Positions 9,573 through 19,431 are shown, counted from the stretch's first letter. The stretch: 64,000 bases of DNA from Blepharisma japonicum (GCA_949751835.1 CATKHK010000113.1:1-64000); one strand, 5' to 3'. Numbers and translations are program-made. The notes: a model not told the origin generated them from the sequence alone.

Positions 9573-10424
9573 ATGATATGGGTTTTGGGAGTTATAGTGG
9601 CTCAAGTTCTTGGAGGAGAAGAACAAGAAATATTTGGCTTTGATGAATCTAAAAATAATGGGCTTGATTATGAGATAGACATTGACATTTTTAATGGTCC
9701 AATAGATGACGATGACAAGAAATGGTCTTACAGTAACTATGAAAATAAAGAAAGGCTATCCATTTACCCAAGTGAATGGGACTGGACCATTGCAAATGCA
9801 GTTACTGAAGTAAAAAACGAGCGAGGGTGCAATAGCTCTTATATATTTGCTGCTGTTGGAGCTGTGGAGTCTCTTTTATATCTTCAGGGTAAGACAAATG
9901 GAACCCTTTACGAATTTTCAGAGCAGGTCATACTTGACTGTGATAAATCTGCGACCTGCAAAGGGGGGAATATTTCAGAGCCGCTTAACTTTATGCAGAC
10001 CCAAGGGAATGTAATAGAAGCTTTTTACCCTTATGAAGGAAACAGCTATCGTTGTCGGTTTAATTTGATGCCTCCTGATTTATTATTCAATATATCAGGG
10101 TATAGTCAAATTCAGCCTAATAATTATAGTGCACTATATGAAGCCATTAGAGAAAACCCAGTCGCCGTTTTTATTAATATAGGCTCAGAAGACTTTTTTT
10201 CATATCAATCAGAGATTTTTAATGCCAGTCTTTGCAAGTCTTCGCCATTGAACCATGCAATGCTTGCTGTTGGATATAGTGAAGGCAAATTTATAAGGTT
10301 TAAAAATTCCTGGGGTCCAGATTGGGGTATGGATGGATATGTTCTTATAGAAATTGACAGTGAAAATGAAAGCCAAGGTGGATCTTGTGGGATGCTTAAA
10401 TATGGATTAATTCCATTCATTTAA
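9573..10424 (+). CDS. Papain-fold (C1A) protein with Ser at the catalytic Cys position, 283 aa
   Basis: An N-terminal hydrophobic stretch (IWVLGVIVAQVLGG) looks like a signal peptide. A short acidic pro-region of about 45 residues follows, without the usual I29 inhibitor domain. The C1A fold is then clear: WDWTIANAVTEVKN, C86, QVILDC, NHAMLAVGY with His228, and KNSWGPDWGMDGY with Asn245. The active-site motif QGxCGSCWAF is replaced by ERGCNSSYIF, so the nucleophile position is Ser89 and the oxyanion Gln is Glu. Such Ser variants occur in Plasmodium SERA proteins and silicateins. This is probably a secreted or lysosomal pseudoprotease, or an altered enzyme. Confidence 0.88.
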   Translation: MIWVLGVIVAQVLGGEEQEIFGFDESKNNGLDYEIDIDIFNGPIDDDDKKWSYSNYENKERLSIYPSEWDWTIANAVTEVKNERGCNSSYIFAAVGAVESLLYLQGKTNGTLYEFSEQVILDCDKSATCKGGNISEPLNFMQTQGNVIEAFYPYEGNSYRCRFNLMPPDLLFNISGYSQIQPNNYSALYEAIRENPVAVFINIGSEDFFSYQSEIFNASLCKSSPLNHAMLAVGYSEGKFIRFKNSWGPDWGMDGYVLIEIDSENESQGGSCGMLKYGLIPFI

Positions 10425-10492
10425 TTAATTCCAATGTAAGCTTATTTAAATGCGATTTTACTTATATCTACTTCTTAAAGCTTCTGAAATAA

Positions 10493-12037
10493 ATGTCATA
10501 TAGCAGAAAAGAAATAAGAAGATTATCAAGAAGACTAACCCAGAAAAGGTCAATTGCAGATAAAAATGCTGAAATCTCATATATCCCTCCATCAATTTGC
10601 GAAATTGTGAATATTTTGAAAACAAACCCATCTAGCAGGACCCAGAATTTTCTGAATACGTTAGCTGATCTTACAAGAGACATCCCTTTCTTTAAAAATA
10701 TTTGTGCCGAATTAGATGAAAATGCTCACAGAATGTGCTGCCAGTATATGAAGTATTGCTCCTATAGCGAAGGAGATATCATTTTTAATGCAGGAGATAT
10801 TGGCGATCAATTTTTCATTATATTATCAGGAGAAATAAAAATTTATGTCCCAACCAAAACCGAAGACAATCAAGACATTATGACAGAAGTTGCAACTTTA
10901 TCTGAAGGCAAAGCCTTTGGAGAGCTCGCTTTACTAAAAGACCAGCCCCGTGCAGCCACAATTATGTGTACCCAAAAGTCTCATTTTGCAGTTCTCGGAA
11001 AAAAAGACTACTTGCGTATCCTTGGGAACTATCAGACTTGAAAACTTGAAGAATTTATCAGTTTTCTTTCAGCACTACCCGCTTTTGCTTCCTGAAGCAA
11101 ATCCCATTTGGCTGCTTTAAGCTACTATTTTTCGTTAGTTACATATACAAAAAATCAAATTATATATAGGCAGGGAGATCCATCCGAAGGAGTTTATATT
11201 GTAAAAAGTGGAGAAGTTGTCCTAAGCCAAGATATTGTTGTCTCAAAAAACTCACTATCAGAAATAGACGACAAAGGAAGAAAAATTCAAATTTTAAGAG
11301 GAAAATTACATAGAACTTATCAGGCCAGTTTGGCGATAAAAACAAAAGGAGAAATTTTTGGCGATGAAGAAGTCATGGATAACTTACCACGAATTATGAG
11401 CTGCAGATGTTATACAACTAAAGCTGAAATTTATGTTATTTCTCAGCTAGAATTTAAGAGAAGGATAAAATCAGAAGACTCGTTGCTTCATTTCAATGAA
11501 AAAAATAAAGTTAAAAAATTAGTGAGAGACAAAATTTCAAGCTCTATAAAGGAAACCCATAATAAAGAATTTGATCAGTCTTTTCATGGAAACAGAAGCA
11601 GGTTTTCTGTATGAGAACCCCACGAAATGAGAGAAGATGAGCTCCTATCAATTAGAAAAACAAATCCGCGAAGAAATAATTCACTACTATTTATGAGAAT
11701 GAAATCCCCTGAACAAACTTTGACTGAAATAAAAAGTCCATTTAAAACAGCAGTCAAACCGCTAAACTTGAATTTTCCAGCCGATTCAGCCAGCTTTGTA
11801 CAGCTGTCTGTTAATAACACCAGTCTTGCCTCTCAAACCTCAGGCATACTGAATGAGCGATCAAAAACTTTTACGAATCTTAGAACGAGAAAAATGAATT
11901 ATTCGAAGGTTTACGAAGCAGAAGAGTCAAATGCAGTCAGCAAAGATAAAATTATTCACAAAAAATTGTGGGATTGCAGCATTTTAGGCACAGAAAGAAA
12001 ATTCAAGCTGAGGATGCTAAAGAAGCTGCAGTATTAA
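10493..12037 (+). CDS. Protein with two cyclic-nucleotide-binding domains, 514 aa
   Basis: Three segments are joined by in-frame TGA (Trp) codons at 11039, 11093 and 11612. cNBD1 spans about residues 65-180 and has a canonical phosphate-binding cassette, FGELALLKDQPRAATI, with Glu and Arg kept as in PKA regulatory subunits. cNBD2 (about 205-325) has a weaker cassette (FGDEEVMDNLPRIMS), so binding there is doubtful. No PKA pseudosubstrate site, channel or catalytic domain is visible. The C-terminal 180 residues are basic and Ser/Thr-rich. It could be a divergent PKA regulatory subunit or a CNBD2-like ciliary protein; I favour the broad name. Confidence 0.88.
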
Positions 12038-12130
12038 AGAATTTAGAACCGAAACTTTGATAGATTCTGCTTATAAAAAACCGATTTTATTTTGATTAAA
12101 TTTTAATTAAAATATTACTTAAATATAATT

Positions 12131-12595
12131 ATGATTCATTTCGTCCTTCTCATCAGCCGACATGGAAAAATCAGGCTAAGCAAATGGTTTACTACTTATT
12201 CACAGAAAGAGCGAGAAGCGATCATGAAGGAGGTCAAACCAATGGTGATAGGGAGAAACAGTAAGCTATGCAATTTCTTAGAATTCCAAGAATATACCCT
12301 TGTAGCTAAGAGGTACGCAAGTCTGTATTTCGCTTTTTGCATTGATAAAGATGATAATGAGCTTCTGACCCTCGATATCATGCATTTTTATGTGGAATTG
12401 CTTGATAAGTACTTCAAAAACGTATGTGAGCTTGACATTATTTTTAATTTTCACAAGGCCTATTACATTCTCGATGAGATGATTGCAGGAGGATATATTA
12501 TTGAAACTAGCAAAAAACAAATCAGCAAATATGTTGCGAATCAAGACGAAATTATGGAAGAGTCAAAGGAAGAAACAACAGCTAAGAAAAAGTAA
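12131..12595 (+). CDS. AP1S: AP-1 clathrin adaptor complex sigma subunit, 154 aa
   Basis: The whole protein is the sigma longin fold: MIHFVLLISRHGKIRLSKW, then CNFLEFQEYTLVAKRYASLY, YVELLDKYFKNVCELDIIFN and KAYYILDEMIAGGYIIETSK. The pattern fits AP-1 sigma better than sigma 2-4 (CNFxE, ETSKK). Known: AP-1 sorts cargo between trans-Golgi and endosomes with clathrin, and sigma helps form the dileucine-signal pocket. Length is typical (about 155 aa). The Lys/Glu-rich tail is short and lineage-specific. Confidence 0.96.
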   Translation: MIHFVLLISRHGKIRLSKWFTTYSQKEREAIMKEVKPMVIGRNSKLCNFLEFQEYTLVAKRYASLYFAFCIDKDDNELLTLDIMHFYVELLDKYFKNVCELDIIFNFHKAYYILDEMIAGGYIIETSKKQISKYVANQDEIMEESKEETTAKKK

Positions 12596-12967
12596 AGTTA
12601 CATATTTTATTTTAAATATTTGCTTCGGGTTGTCATTTTATGCTCAATATCATTTTCTTGCTCTCTTAGATAATTTTTTCAAATTTTCTTATGAAAATTA
12701 ATTAAATAATTCATTTTTCAAACTTGGTCCATATACACATATACAGTTAGTTTGAATGAAAAATTTTATCGCTATTATTGGTAAAGTAATGTTTAATTTT
12801 AAAATAAAAATTATTACCAGTCATCAATTTTCACCTTCATGATCGACTAATTAGTTGCTTATCTAGACAATATTCATGATTTCTCTATAAATATTTAAAT
12901 AATCTTAAAAATTACTTATCTTAGAAACCCAGATTCCATTTTCATAATTTGATTCCGTTAAAATTTT
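12596..12967. other. Intergenic spacer
   Basis: This AT-rich spacer lies between two plus-strand genes. It presumably holds the AP-1 sigma 3' UTR and the promoter of the coiled-coil gene. No open frame above about 40 codons, no RNA gene and no repeat are visible. Confidence 0.6.
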
Positions 12968-15900
12968 ATGATTCAAATCTTAAAAGTTGAAGGAATCTCC
13001 AATTCAATCTGCTTAGCATCCTTGGATTCAACAGAGCTTGTCTTAAAGAACCAATCTCTCTATTTGCCTCACAATGGAGTGCTCTCCTTACAGTTTGTCT
13101 CAGGAAGTCAGCTAGCAGGAGGAGTAATGTTTCATACAAAACTACTGCAAGACAATGCCTGCCAATATATTCCTATCTTCAGCCCTCCTTTATATATAGA
13201 CAATTTTCCTGATGACGTCGAGCCTCCATGCATTTTGGTTAATTGTAGCAAAGTTTTCAGTACTTGTCCTAGTGTCTCTAGCCTTATTCAAAATTCAGAA
13301 CCTGAGACAGCTGTAGTGGATGAAGAAGACATTGAAAGTTTGGCTGAAAATTACAGAAAATCAATTGATTTTACACAAGAAAATGACTCAAAATCTCTAA
13401 AAAAAAGAATCGTAGACTTAGAATTTGACCTTGAAAATATCAATCGGGACCACCAAATTGAGATCCAAAGAGTCAAGCGAGAAATGCAAGAAACCATTGA
13501 TAAACTAAGTTTATCAATAGCCAAAGGAGAAATCGCGTATAATAACCAAAAAATCGCGTGCAATGATATTGCTTCACAAAGAGACTGTTTAGAAAAAATG
13601 CTGGAAAATAAAAAAGTCTATGCAAAAGAATTTGAAGAATTTTCTGCAAGAGTGCTGCAGGAGCATCAAAACGAAAAAGAAGAACAAGAAAAAATCCACG
13701 AAGCCTTAATAAAAAAATATGAACAATTAGCAGAAGATAACATTTCTCTTAAGCGAGAAAATAACTCTTTACAAGAAAAGATCAGAACTATAAGCTCGAA
13801 ACATTCAACTATATTGGAAAAAAGCAAACTTTATGAGTCCTATATTGAGTTCTTTATAAGCAAAGAAACAATGTACTCAAATGTGCTGAGCTCTTATCCG
13901 AATTTACATATAGATAAGCTTACTGAACAATTATCATCACTTGTGGTCACTTATGATAATTTACAGAAAACAAATTTTAATAATGTTCAAGAGCTGCAGA
14001 TGCAGACTGCAAAGCTTGGACAAAGCAATAAAAGAAGTGTAGAGCTAGAAATGAGGCTGAAGGAAGCTTCATCTATTCATAAATACCATCAAACTGAAAT
14101 AGAAGCAATGAAGGAAAAAATGATGCACCTTGAAGAAGAGAAAATGAAATTAGAATTGGAGCTTGATAAAGCTATAGTGGCACAAAAAGATCAAATAAGT
14201 GAAATTGAAGATTTAACAGGAAAACTTGAGCTTCTTGCAGAAGAAAAAAGAAGATCAGAAATGGAATCAAGTAGAGTTCATGAAGATCATAAAGTTGAGA
14301 TAGAAGGACTGAAAGAGAAATTAAGACTTCTTGAAGAAAATAAAGATGCAATGAGTCTTGAGCTGGAAAAAGCGAATAAGGAATACCAGGGTGAAATAAA
14401 AGAATTAAATGAAAAATTTAATTCAGAGATAAATAAGGCAAATTTGGCTCACCAAAGTGAAATTGAGCAATTTGGCCAAAAGATTAGCACTCTTGAAGAA
14501 GAAAAGGCTAGTTTGGAGACAGAACAAGTTGAATATAATAAAAAACACCAAGTAGAATTAGAAGAGTTAGGAAATAGATTGGTTTTGCTTGAAGAAGAAA
14601 AAAGCAAACTGCATTCCGAGTTAGAGGCAATTTGCCAAGTTCATCAATCAGAAAAAGAAGAATTTGAGCAAAAAATGAGCTTACTTGAAGAAGAAAAAGC
14701 TAAGCTGGAATCAGAACTTGATGTCATCAACCAATCCTATCAAGCCAAAACCGAAGAGCTCGAAGACAGACTGATTTCTCTTGGAGAAGAAAAAATTAAA
14801 CTGGACTCAGAGCTAGATGCCGCCTATTCCTCCCACCAAGCTGAATCTGAGTCCTTCAAGAAAAAGTTGATTTCTCTTGAAGAAATAAAGAATAAGCTGG
14901 ACGCCGAGCTCAATAAAGCATCATCAACCCAAAAAACCAACCAAGCTGAAATCGAGTCTTTAAAAAAGAAGCTTCTTTCTCTTGAAGAAGACAAAGATAA
15001 ACTAAGCCTAGAGCTCGATAAAGTCACTTCTGTCCACAAGTACCATCAAACTGAAATAGGTGATCTTAAAGGCAAACTAATGGCCCTTGAAGAAGAAAAA
15101 ATCAAGTCAGACCTTGAGCTTGAAAAAGCCTTGTCAAAAGATAAAGATAGCCAAGCTGAAATTGAAGCACTAAACGACAAATTGGCTTCTCTTAAAGAAG
15201 AAAAGGTCAAGCTAGACTTAGAGCTCAATAAAGCGCTGTCAGTCCACAAGTACCATCAGACTGAAATAGAAGAACTTAAAGAAAAGCTCATGAATTTTGA
15301 AGAAGAAAAAATAAAATTAGACTTGGAATTAGATAAAAGGACAGAAGAAATGGTCAGCCTGCAAAATGAAATTCGTGAGCTTGCTTACTGTAGGGAGCAA
15401 TACTCAGAAATAGCCCAAGAGAAAGAAGCGTTAACAAATCAAATTTTTTCGCTGAACGAAGAAATTTCGAATTATCAATGCAAGATTGATTCTTTGGGGA
15501 CTGATCTTAGCTTTTTGGAAAAAGACCTTCAAAAAGCAAATGAGGAAAAAATTCAGCTCAGCCAGGAAATTGTCAATATGGCTTCTTCTCATAATCAAAA
15601 TGACCCAGATATTGTGGAAAAAATACTTAAGGCTTATTTGATAGCTGGAGGACATCCAAATAATTTCGTAAAGCTGTCAGATGGTGTATATTGTTATGGA
15701 AACAAAAAAGTTGGGATTTCTATCAAAAATGGAGGACTTGTGGTAAGGGTAGGAGGAGGATATATGTATATTGAAGAATTCTTGAAGGTTTATGTGCCTC
15801 CAGAAAATCCTGATTTGCAGAATTGTTCACCAAATAAACTGATGGGATCGTCTACTAAAAAGCTACTTGAGCATATTGAAGAATTAGATAGCTCAATCGC

Positions 15901-16006
15901 AGAAATTGGGCAAGATATCACTAATTCTGCTAAGAAATCTCCAAGAAAATCTCCAATCAAATCTCCATTTAAAACTCCTAACAAGAGAGAGTCTAAAGCA
16001 GTTTAA
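12968..16006 (+). CDS. Long coiled-coil protein with C-terminal GAS2-related (GAR-like) domain, 1012 aa
   Basis: Residues 1-110 are a globular beta-rich head of unknown type. Residues about 135-870 are nearly continuous coiled coil. From about residue 520 to 800 it consists of regular repeats of 32 and 35 residues, each near LEEEKxKLxxELxKA followed by QxEIExLKxKL. Residues about 897-945 resemble the GAS2/GAR microtubule-binding domain, with LVVRVGGGYMYIEEFLKVY matching the family core VMVRVGGGWxxLxEFL. The tail has Cdk-like sites (SPRKSPIKSPFKTPNKR). Inference: a microtubule-associated structural protein of the cortex or basal bodies. There is no in-frame TGA. Confidence 0.85.
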   Translation: MIQILKVEGISNSICLASLDSTELVLKNQSLYLPHNGVLSLQFVSGSQLAGGVMFHTKLLQDNACQYIPIFSPPLYIDNFPDDVEPPCILVNCSKVFSTCPSVSSLIQNSEPETAVVDEEDIESLAENYRKSIDFTQENDSKSLKKRIVDLEFDLENINRDHQIEIQRVKREMQETIDKLSLSIAKGEIAYNNQKIACNDIASQRDCLEKMLENKKVYAKEFEEFSARVLQEHQNEKEEQEKIHEALIKKYEQLAEDNISLKRENNSLQEKIRTISSKHSTILEKSKLYESYIEFFISKETMYSNVLSSYPNLHIDKLTEQLSSLVVTYDNLQKTNFNNVQELQMQTAKLGQSNKRSVELEMRLKEASSIHKYHQTEIEAMKEKMMHLEEEKMKLELELDKAIVAQKDQISEIEDLTGKLELLAEEKRRSEMESSRVHEDHKVEIEGLKEKLRLLEENKDAMSLELEKANKEYQGEIKELNEKFNSEINKANLAHQSEIEQFGQKISTLEEEKASLETEQVEYNKKHQVELEELGNRLVLLEEEKSKLHSELEAICQVHQSEKEEFEQKMSLLEEEKAKLESELDVINQSYQAKTEELEDRLISLGEEKIKLDSELDAAYSSHQAESESFKKKLISLEEIKNKLDAELNKASSTQKTNQAEIESLKKKLLSLEEDKDKLSLELDKVTSVHKYHQTEIGDLKGKLMALEEEKIKSDLELEKALSKDKDSQAEIEALNDKLASLKEEKVKLDLELNKALSVHKYHQTEIEELKEKLMNFEEEKIKLDLELDKRTEEMVSLQNEIRELAYCREQYSEIAQEKEALTNQIFSLNEEISNYQCKIDSLGTDLSFLEKDLQKANEEKIQLSQEIVNMASSHNQNDPDIVEKILKAYLIAGGHPNNFVKLSDGVYCYGNKKVGISIKNGGLVVRVGGGYMYIEEFLKVYVPPENPDLQNCSPNKLMGSSTKKLLEHIEELDSSIAEIGQDITNSAKKSPRKSPIKSPFKTPNKRESKAV

Positions 16007-16308
16007 AATATAAATACTGTAATTTATTTAAAAACAATGTCTGAATTAAAATTGTTACTTCACAAAATATAAATCACAACATAATAAAAATAGAAGCCAT
16101 TAATAATAGCATTTAGTTTTAAGTGAGGAAATATTATACTTGCTTAATTTCTCTTTCATCAAAAATGGTTTAAATAGCATTTTCTTTTCCAAGATCCTTT
16201 GCTAATCGAAATATATCATTTGCAACTTATTATTTCTTGCAAAATAAAATCAATTTAAATAAAACTTTTTCACATAGTATTTTAACCATTAAATTAATTT
16301 TGATATAA
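16007..16308. other. Intergenic spacer
   Basis: An AT-rich gap between two plus-strand genes. I see no open frame, tRNA or repeat. Confidence 0.6.
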
Positions 16309-16674
16309 ATGGTTAAACAAACAAGAGCTAAACAACCTGCGCCAAAGAAAACTAAACGCTCTAAAGCAGAACCTGAAAAAAAGAAAACTATAAAAAGAAT
16401 CCCTAAAGAGAAAACCAAAAAGCAAAGGCCTCAAGAGAAGCCTAAAGAAAGCAAGAAAACACAAATGAAATCCAAGAAAAAAATAAATCCTTCAGAGACG
16501 CCTACTGAAGAAAAAGAATGTTGTGAATCTCCAATGGAAGAACTTACTGAAGAATCTTCTGAAGCCCTTCAAGAGGAGTCACAAAAGCCAGCTGAGCAGG
16601 TTTTCCCATCAAAATCCAGAACTCAAAGCACTGTCAGAAGAGTCATTACAAGAATTGTCGTCTCCAAAGCCTAA
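16309..16674 (+). CDS. Lysine-rich low-complexity protein, 121 aa
   Basis: The first 65 residues are very rich in Lys, Pro, Thr and Arg (PAPKKTKRSK, EKKKTIKRIPKEKTKK). An acidic Glu/Ser segment and a short basic, hydrophobic end (STVRRVITRIVVSKA) follow. The composition resembles linker-histone tails of protists or other nucleic-acid-binding proteins, but no winged-helix domain or AT-hook is present. I do not assign a function. Stop is TAA. Confidence 0.6.
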   Translation: MVKQTRAKQPAPKKTKRSKAEPEKKKTIKRIPKEKTKKQRPQEKPKESKKTQMKSKKKINPSETPTEEKECCESPMEELTEESSEALQEESQKPAEQVFPSKSRTQSTVRRVITRIVVSKA

Positions 16675-16753
16675 TTTAATTGTTCTAATTCTCTGATTTA
16701 AAAGCGTCAGAATAGCATAAATAATTTATTTTATTTTTAAAATTAAAGGCAAT

Positions 16754-17971
16754 ATGGAGCTGCTGAAAATACTTCGCTCAAGATCACTTCTTAAAGATGC
16801 CACAGCAATCACTGAGAATTTCATAAACAGCTCTGTCTATTGCGGTTTTGATCCTACAGCAGAATCCCTACATGTAGGACATTTATCAACTTTTAACGCA
16901 TTAGTTCTCAGTTCAATTGCAGGATTAAAGCCAATTGCTTTGCTAGGCGGTGCAACTGCTCTTATAGGTGATCCCTCTGGCCGAACACAAGCAAGAGCTC
17001 AGCTTGAAAATGCCCAAATTGAGCACAACACCAAATGCATAGAAAAGCAGATTTCAAAAGTCTATGAAGGACTGGTATCTCGTGCACTTCATCATAAATT
17101 ACTAAGAGAAAAATTACCTTTGACTGTACTAAATAATGAAAATTTCTACCAAGATATGAGCCTTATAAAGTTTTTAAGGGAAGTTGGGTATTATTTTCCA
17201 ATAAATCCACTGATTAACAGAGATTTTGTAAAAAACAGAGAAGACAGCATAACATATACAGAATTTTCGTATAGCTTGATGCAGGCTTATGATTTTTATT
17301 ATTTGTGCAATAATCATAATTGCATGATTCAGCTTGGAGGGAGTGACCAATGATATAATATTACAACTGGAACTGAGCTTATTAGGAAAAAGCTGGATAA
17401 ATCTGCAGCAGGTGTCACTTTGCCTTTATTATTAACAGCTGATGGGCAGAAGTTTGGTAAAAGTGCTGGAAATGCATTGTTTTTTGACGAAAATTTAACA
17501 TCACCTTACTTAATCTATCAGTATTGTTTTAATCTTCCAGATGTTGGAATCAAAGATTTATTGCTGAGACTAACTTTTGTAAGCGAAGAAGAAATTAATG
17601 AAACCATGAGCAAGCCTTTAGAGCAAAGAGAGTGTCAAAAATTGCTTGCGAAAGAAATCATTGCAGCAGTTCATGGGGAGGATAAATTTCATAAAGTAAA
17701 AAAAGCTTCTGATACCCTATATAGGAGAAATTACAAAGATTTGAAATCAGAAGAAATTGATATGGTTTTTCAAGATGCAATAAAATTTGAAGTAACTTCT
17801 GAAGAAACTAATGAAAATCTATTAGAATTGCTAGCGAGAATAAAAGTTACAGAAAACTTGTGGGCAATTACAAGGCTTTTTAAAGATAAAGCTTTGAGAA
17901 TTAATGGAGACTTAGTTACAGAGGAAACGCAAAAGTTAAATGATTTTAGCCCAATTGTAAGAGTTATTTAG
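16754..17971 (+). CDS. YARS2: Tyrosyl-tRNA synthetase, bacterial/mitochondrial type, 405 aa
   Basis: This class I synthetase attaches Tyr to tRNA-Tyr. Seen: YCGFDPTAESLHVGH with the HIGH motif at 40-43, LGGATALIGDPSGR, the tyrosine-pocket segment YSLMQAYDF, GGSDQ-W-YNITTG, and KFGKS (KMSKS motif) at 233-237. A short S4-like end (RINGDLV) follows. The Trp of GGSDQW is TGA at 17354-17356, direct evidence for UGA=Trp. The sequence type is that of organellar enzymes, so the product should act in mitochondria, although no obvious targeting peptide precedes the core. Stop is TAG. Confidence 0.96.
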
Positions 17972-18276
17972 GATGGGAAATATTTTATAGTTCACACAGG
18001 TAGAAGAAAGGTTTCAATAATTATAATCAAATAAATTTATTCTAGATATGCTTTTTCTATGATTCTACCTATTATTCATTATTTATAACTTTAATTAATC
18101 AGATTTAATTTGATATGAATCTCTGAAAATCTACGAAACCGCTAAAATACACAATTAAAAACAAATTTTGGAAGTTCATTGATGGCCATTTTTAACTTTA
18201 CTAAAAAATGATGATTTAATCAGGGATAAATAAACATCTTTCTTCTTATCCTTTCTCCATTTTAACTTTTTTAAAA
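17972..18276. other. Intergenic spacer
   Basis: AT-rich, with no supported open frame or RNA gene. Confidence 0.55.
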
Positions 18277-18881
18277 ATGAAGAGACGAAAACATTTTACT
18301 GGCGATTCACTAGGCCCAAATGCCGACCAAGTATTGGGAGTTGATAGTGAAGGCTTGTTATTTTGTTCTTCAACTTCGACTGATACTTTACCTACAATTG
18401 TGGAGTCAACGATAATGGAAAGTTCTGATTTTGAAGGCTCCATTCCACCTTTTTTGATGGAGACAGAGCTTCAAATGAAGAGCTTTTCAAATTACTTTTA
18501 AGGTTCCATCATGATGATTTTCTACTTGAAGAGATTGATTTGTTACTTGACAATAGTGACTTAGAAATTTTTACTGATGATGAAGAAGGAGATGATGATG
18601 CTGAAAATGACGAGGAAATTTCATCGGACTTGGAAGAAAAAATACTTTCAGCAATGGATAAACTAAATGGTGACATCTTGGACAATAATGAGGTTGTGCA
18701 AGTTCTTGCAAAATTGAATGACGAGATTGCTGAATCAAACATTGTGAAGCATTCAACTGAAAAACTAGAAGATAATAGCTCAAATCTAATGATAGGATGC
18801 TGCGATGAAAATTCATGGCATAAAGATAAAATCAAACAAGAAGAAAAAAGGATGAAATTTCAGATCAGAAAGGAGAAATAA
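18277..18881 (+). CDS. Acidic hypothetical protein split by a frame break at T6G (possible -1 frameshift, indel or pseudogene)
   Basis: Two plus-strand frames abut. Frame A starts at ATG 18277 (MKRRKHFTGDSLGPNADQ) and ends at TAA 18499-18501. Frame B reads NEELFKLLLRFHHDDFLLEE and then a long Asp/Glu-rich region to TAA at 18879. Frame B stays open upstream to the run TTTTTTG at 18450-18456, where a -1 step joins the two smoothly (GSIPPF, then DGDRASNEEL). No 15- or 16-nt GT-AG intron gives the needed frame change. A 17-nt candidate (18331-18347) makes an aromatic-rich, unlikely peptide. The family is unknown. Options are programmed slippage, an assembly homopolymer error, or a decayed gene. 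Confidence 0.5.
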
Positions 18882-19151
18882 CTCTAAAAATTTTGGAAGT
18901 TTCTTAATATATCCAAACTGTAATGAATCACAGCTACCATACAAGATGTTATATTAATAATACTCTGTCAGAAACATTAATTAAAAAGAAAAATAGAAAA
19001 AAATTATCAATTACAAATAAAAATAAAGTCAAAAAGAATATGAACAATGCAAGCAAGATGGGATCAACACAAGCATGGAAGATATATATCATATGCTTCT
19101 TAGCCAAATTTATTGCATAGTATATATAAGATATATATTTGTATTTATAAT

Positions 19152-19355
19152 ATGGTAAACCATTGTGAAGGCATTACAACAGTACTAAACGACACTTGGA
19201 AAGGCTTCTTTAAATGCATGATTTATGGGAAAAATCTAGCCTTAAGATGTTGCGCTTGCTGATGGTATCCTATCAAAGAATGCTACTTTTCATGCTATAT
19301 TTGTTGTGACAAACGATATAATCCATACAAAGATGACTTATATTCTGTTGTTTAA
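19152..19355 (+). CDS. Small cysteine-rich protein, 67 aa, open only with TGA=Trp
   Basis: ATG at 19152 and TAA at 19353 enclose 67 codons with one TGA (19260-19262), giving CCACWWYPIKEC. There are nine Cys, clustered as CCxC, C(x3)C and CC, followed by DKRYNPYKDDLYSVV. Base composition is higher in GC than the flanks, which supports coding. The clustered Cys and aromatic residues suggest a membrane-associated, possibly palmitoylated protein; a compact metal site is the alternative. I do not recognise a named family. A standard-code gene finder would miss it. Confidence 0.62.
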
Positions 19356-19431
19356 ATATATAATTATTTTTAAATAATCCTAGGCTATGAAATTGGCTAA
19401 AAATTAGCAGCAAAATCTTAGAGAATATAAA

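Noticed and set aside
18331-18347. 17-nt GT-AG intron that would fix the frame break in the acidic gene
   Set aside because: Its length differs from the five clear 15-nt introns, and the resulting peptide is aromatic-rich and unlike the flanking sequence.
18509-18835. Minus-strand Ser-rich frames over the acidic gene
   Set aside because: The low-complexity Ser comes from GAT/GAA repeats read backwards. The plus frame has an ATG leader and a plausible acidic protein.
18923-19120. 65-codon Asn/Lys-rich plus-strand frame
   Set aside because: Composition follows the AT-rich background, with no motif and no GC rise, unlike the Cys-rich gene that follows it.
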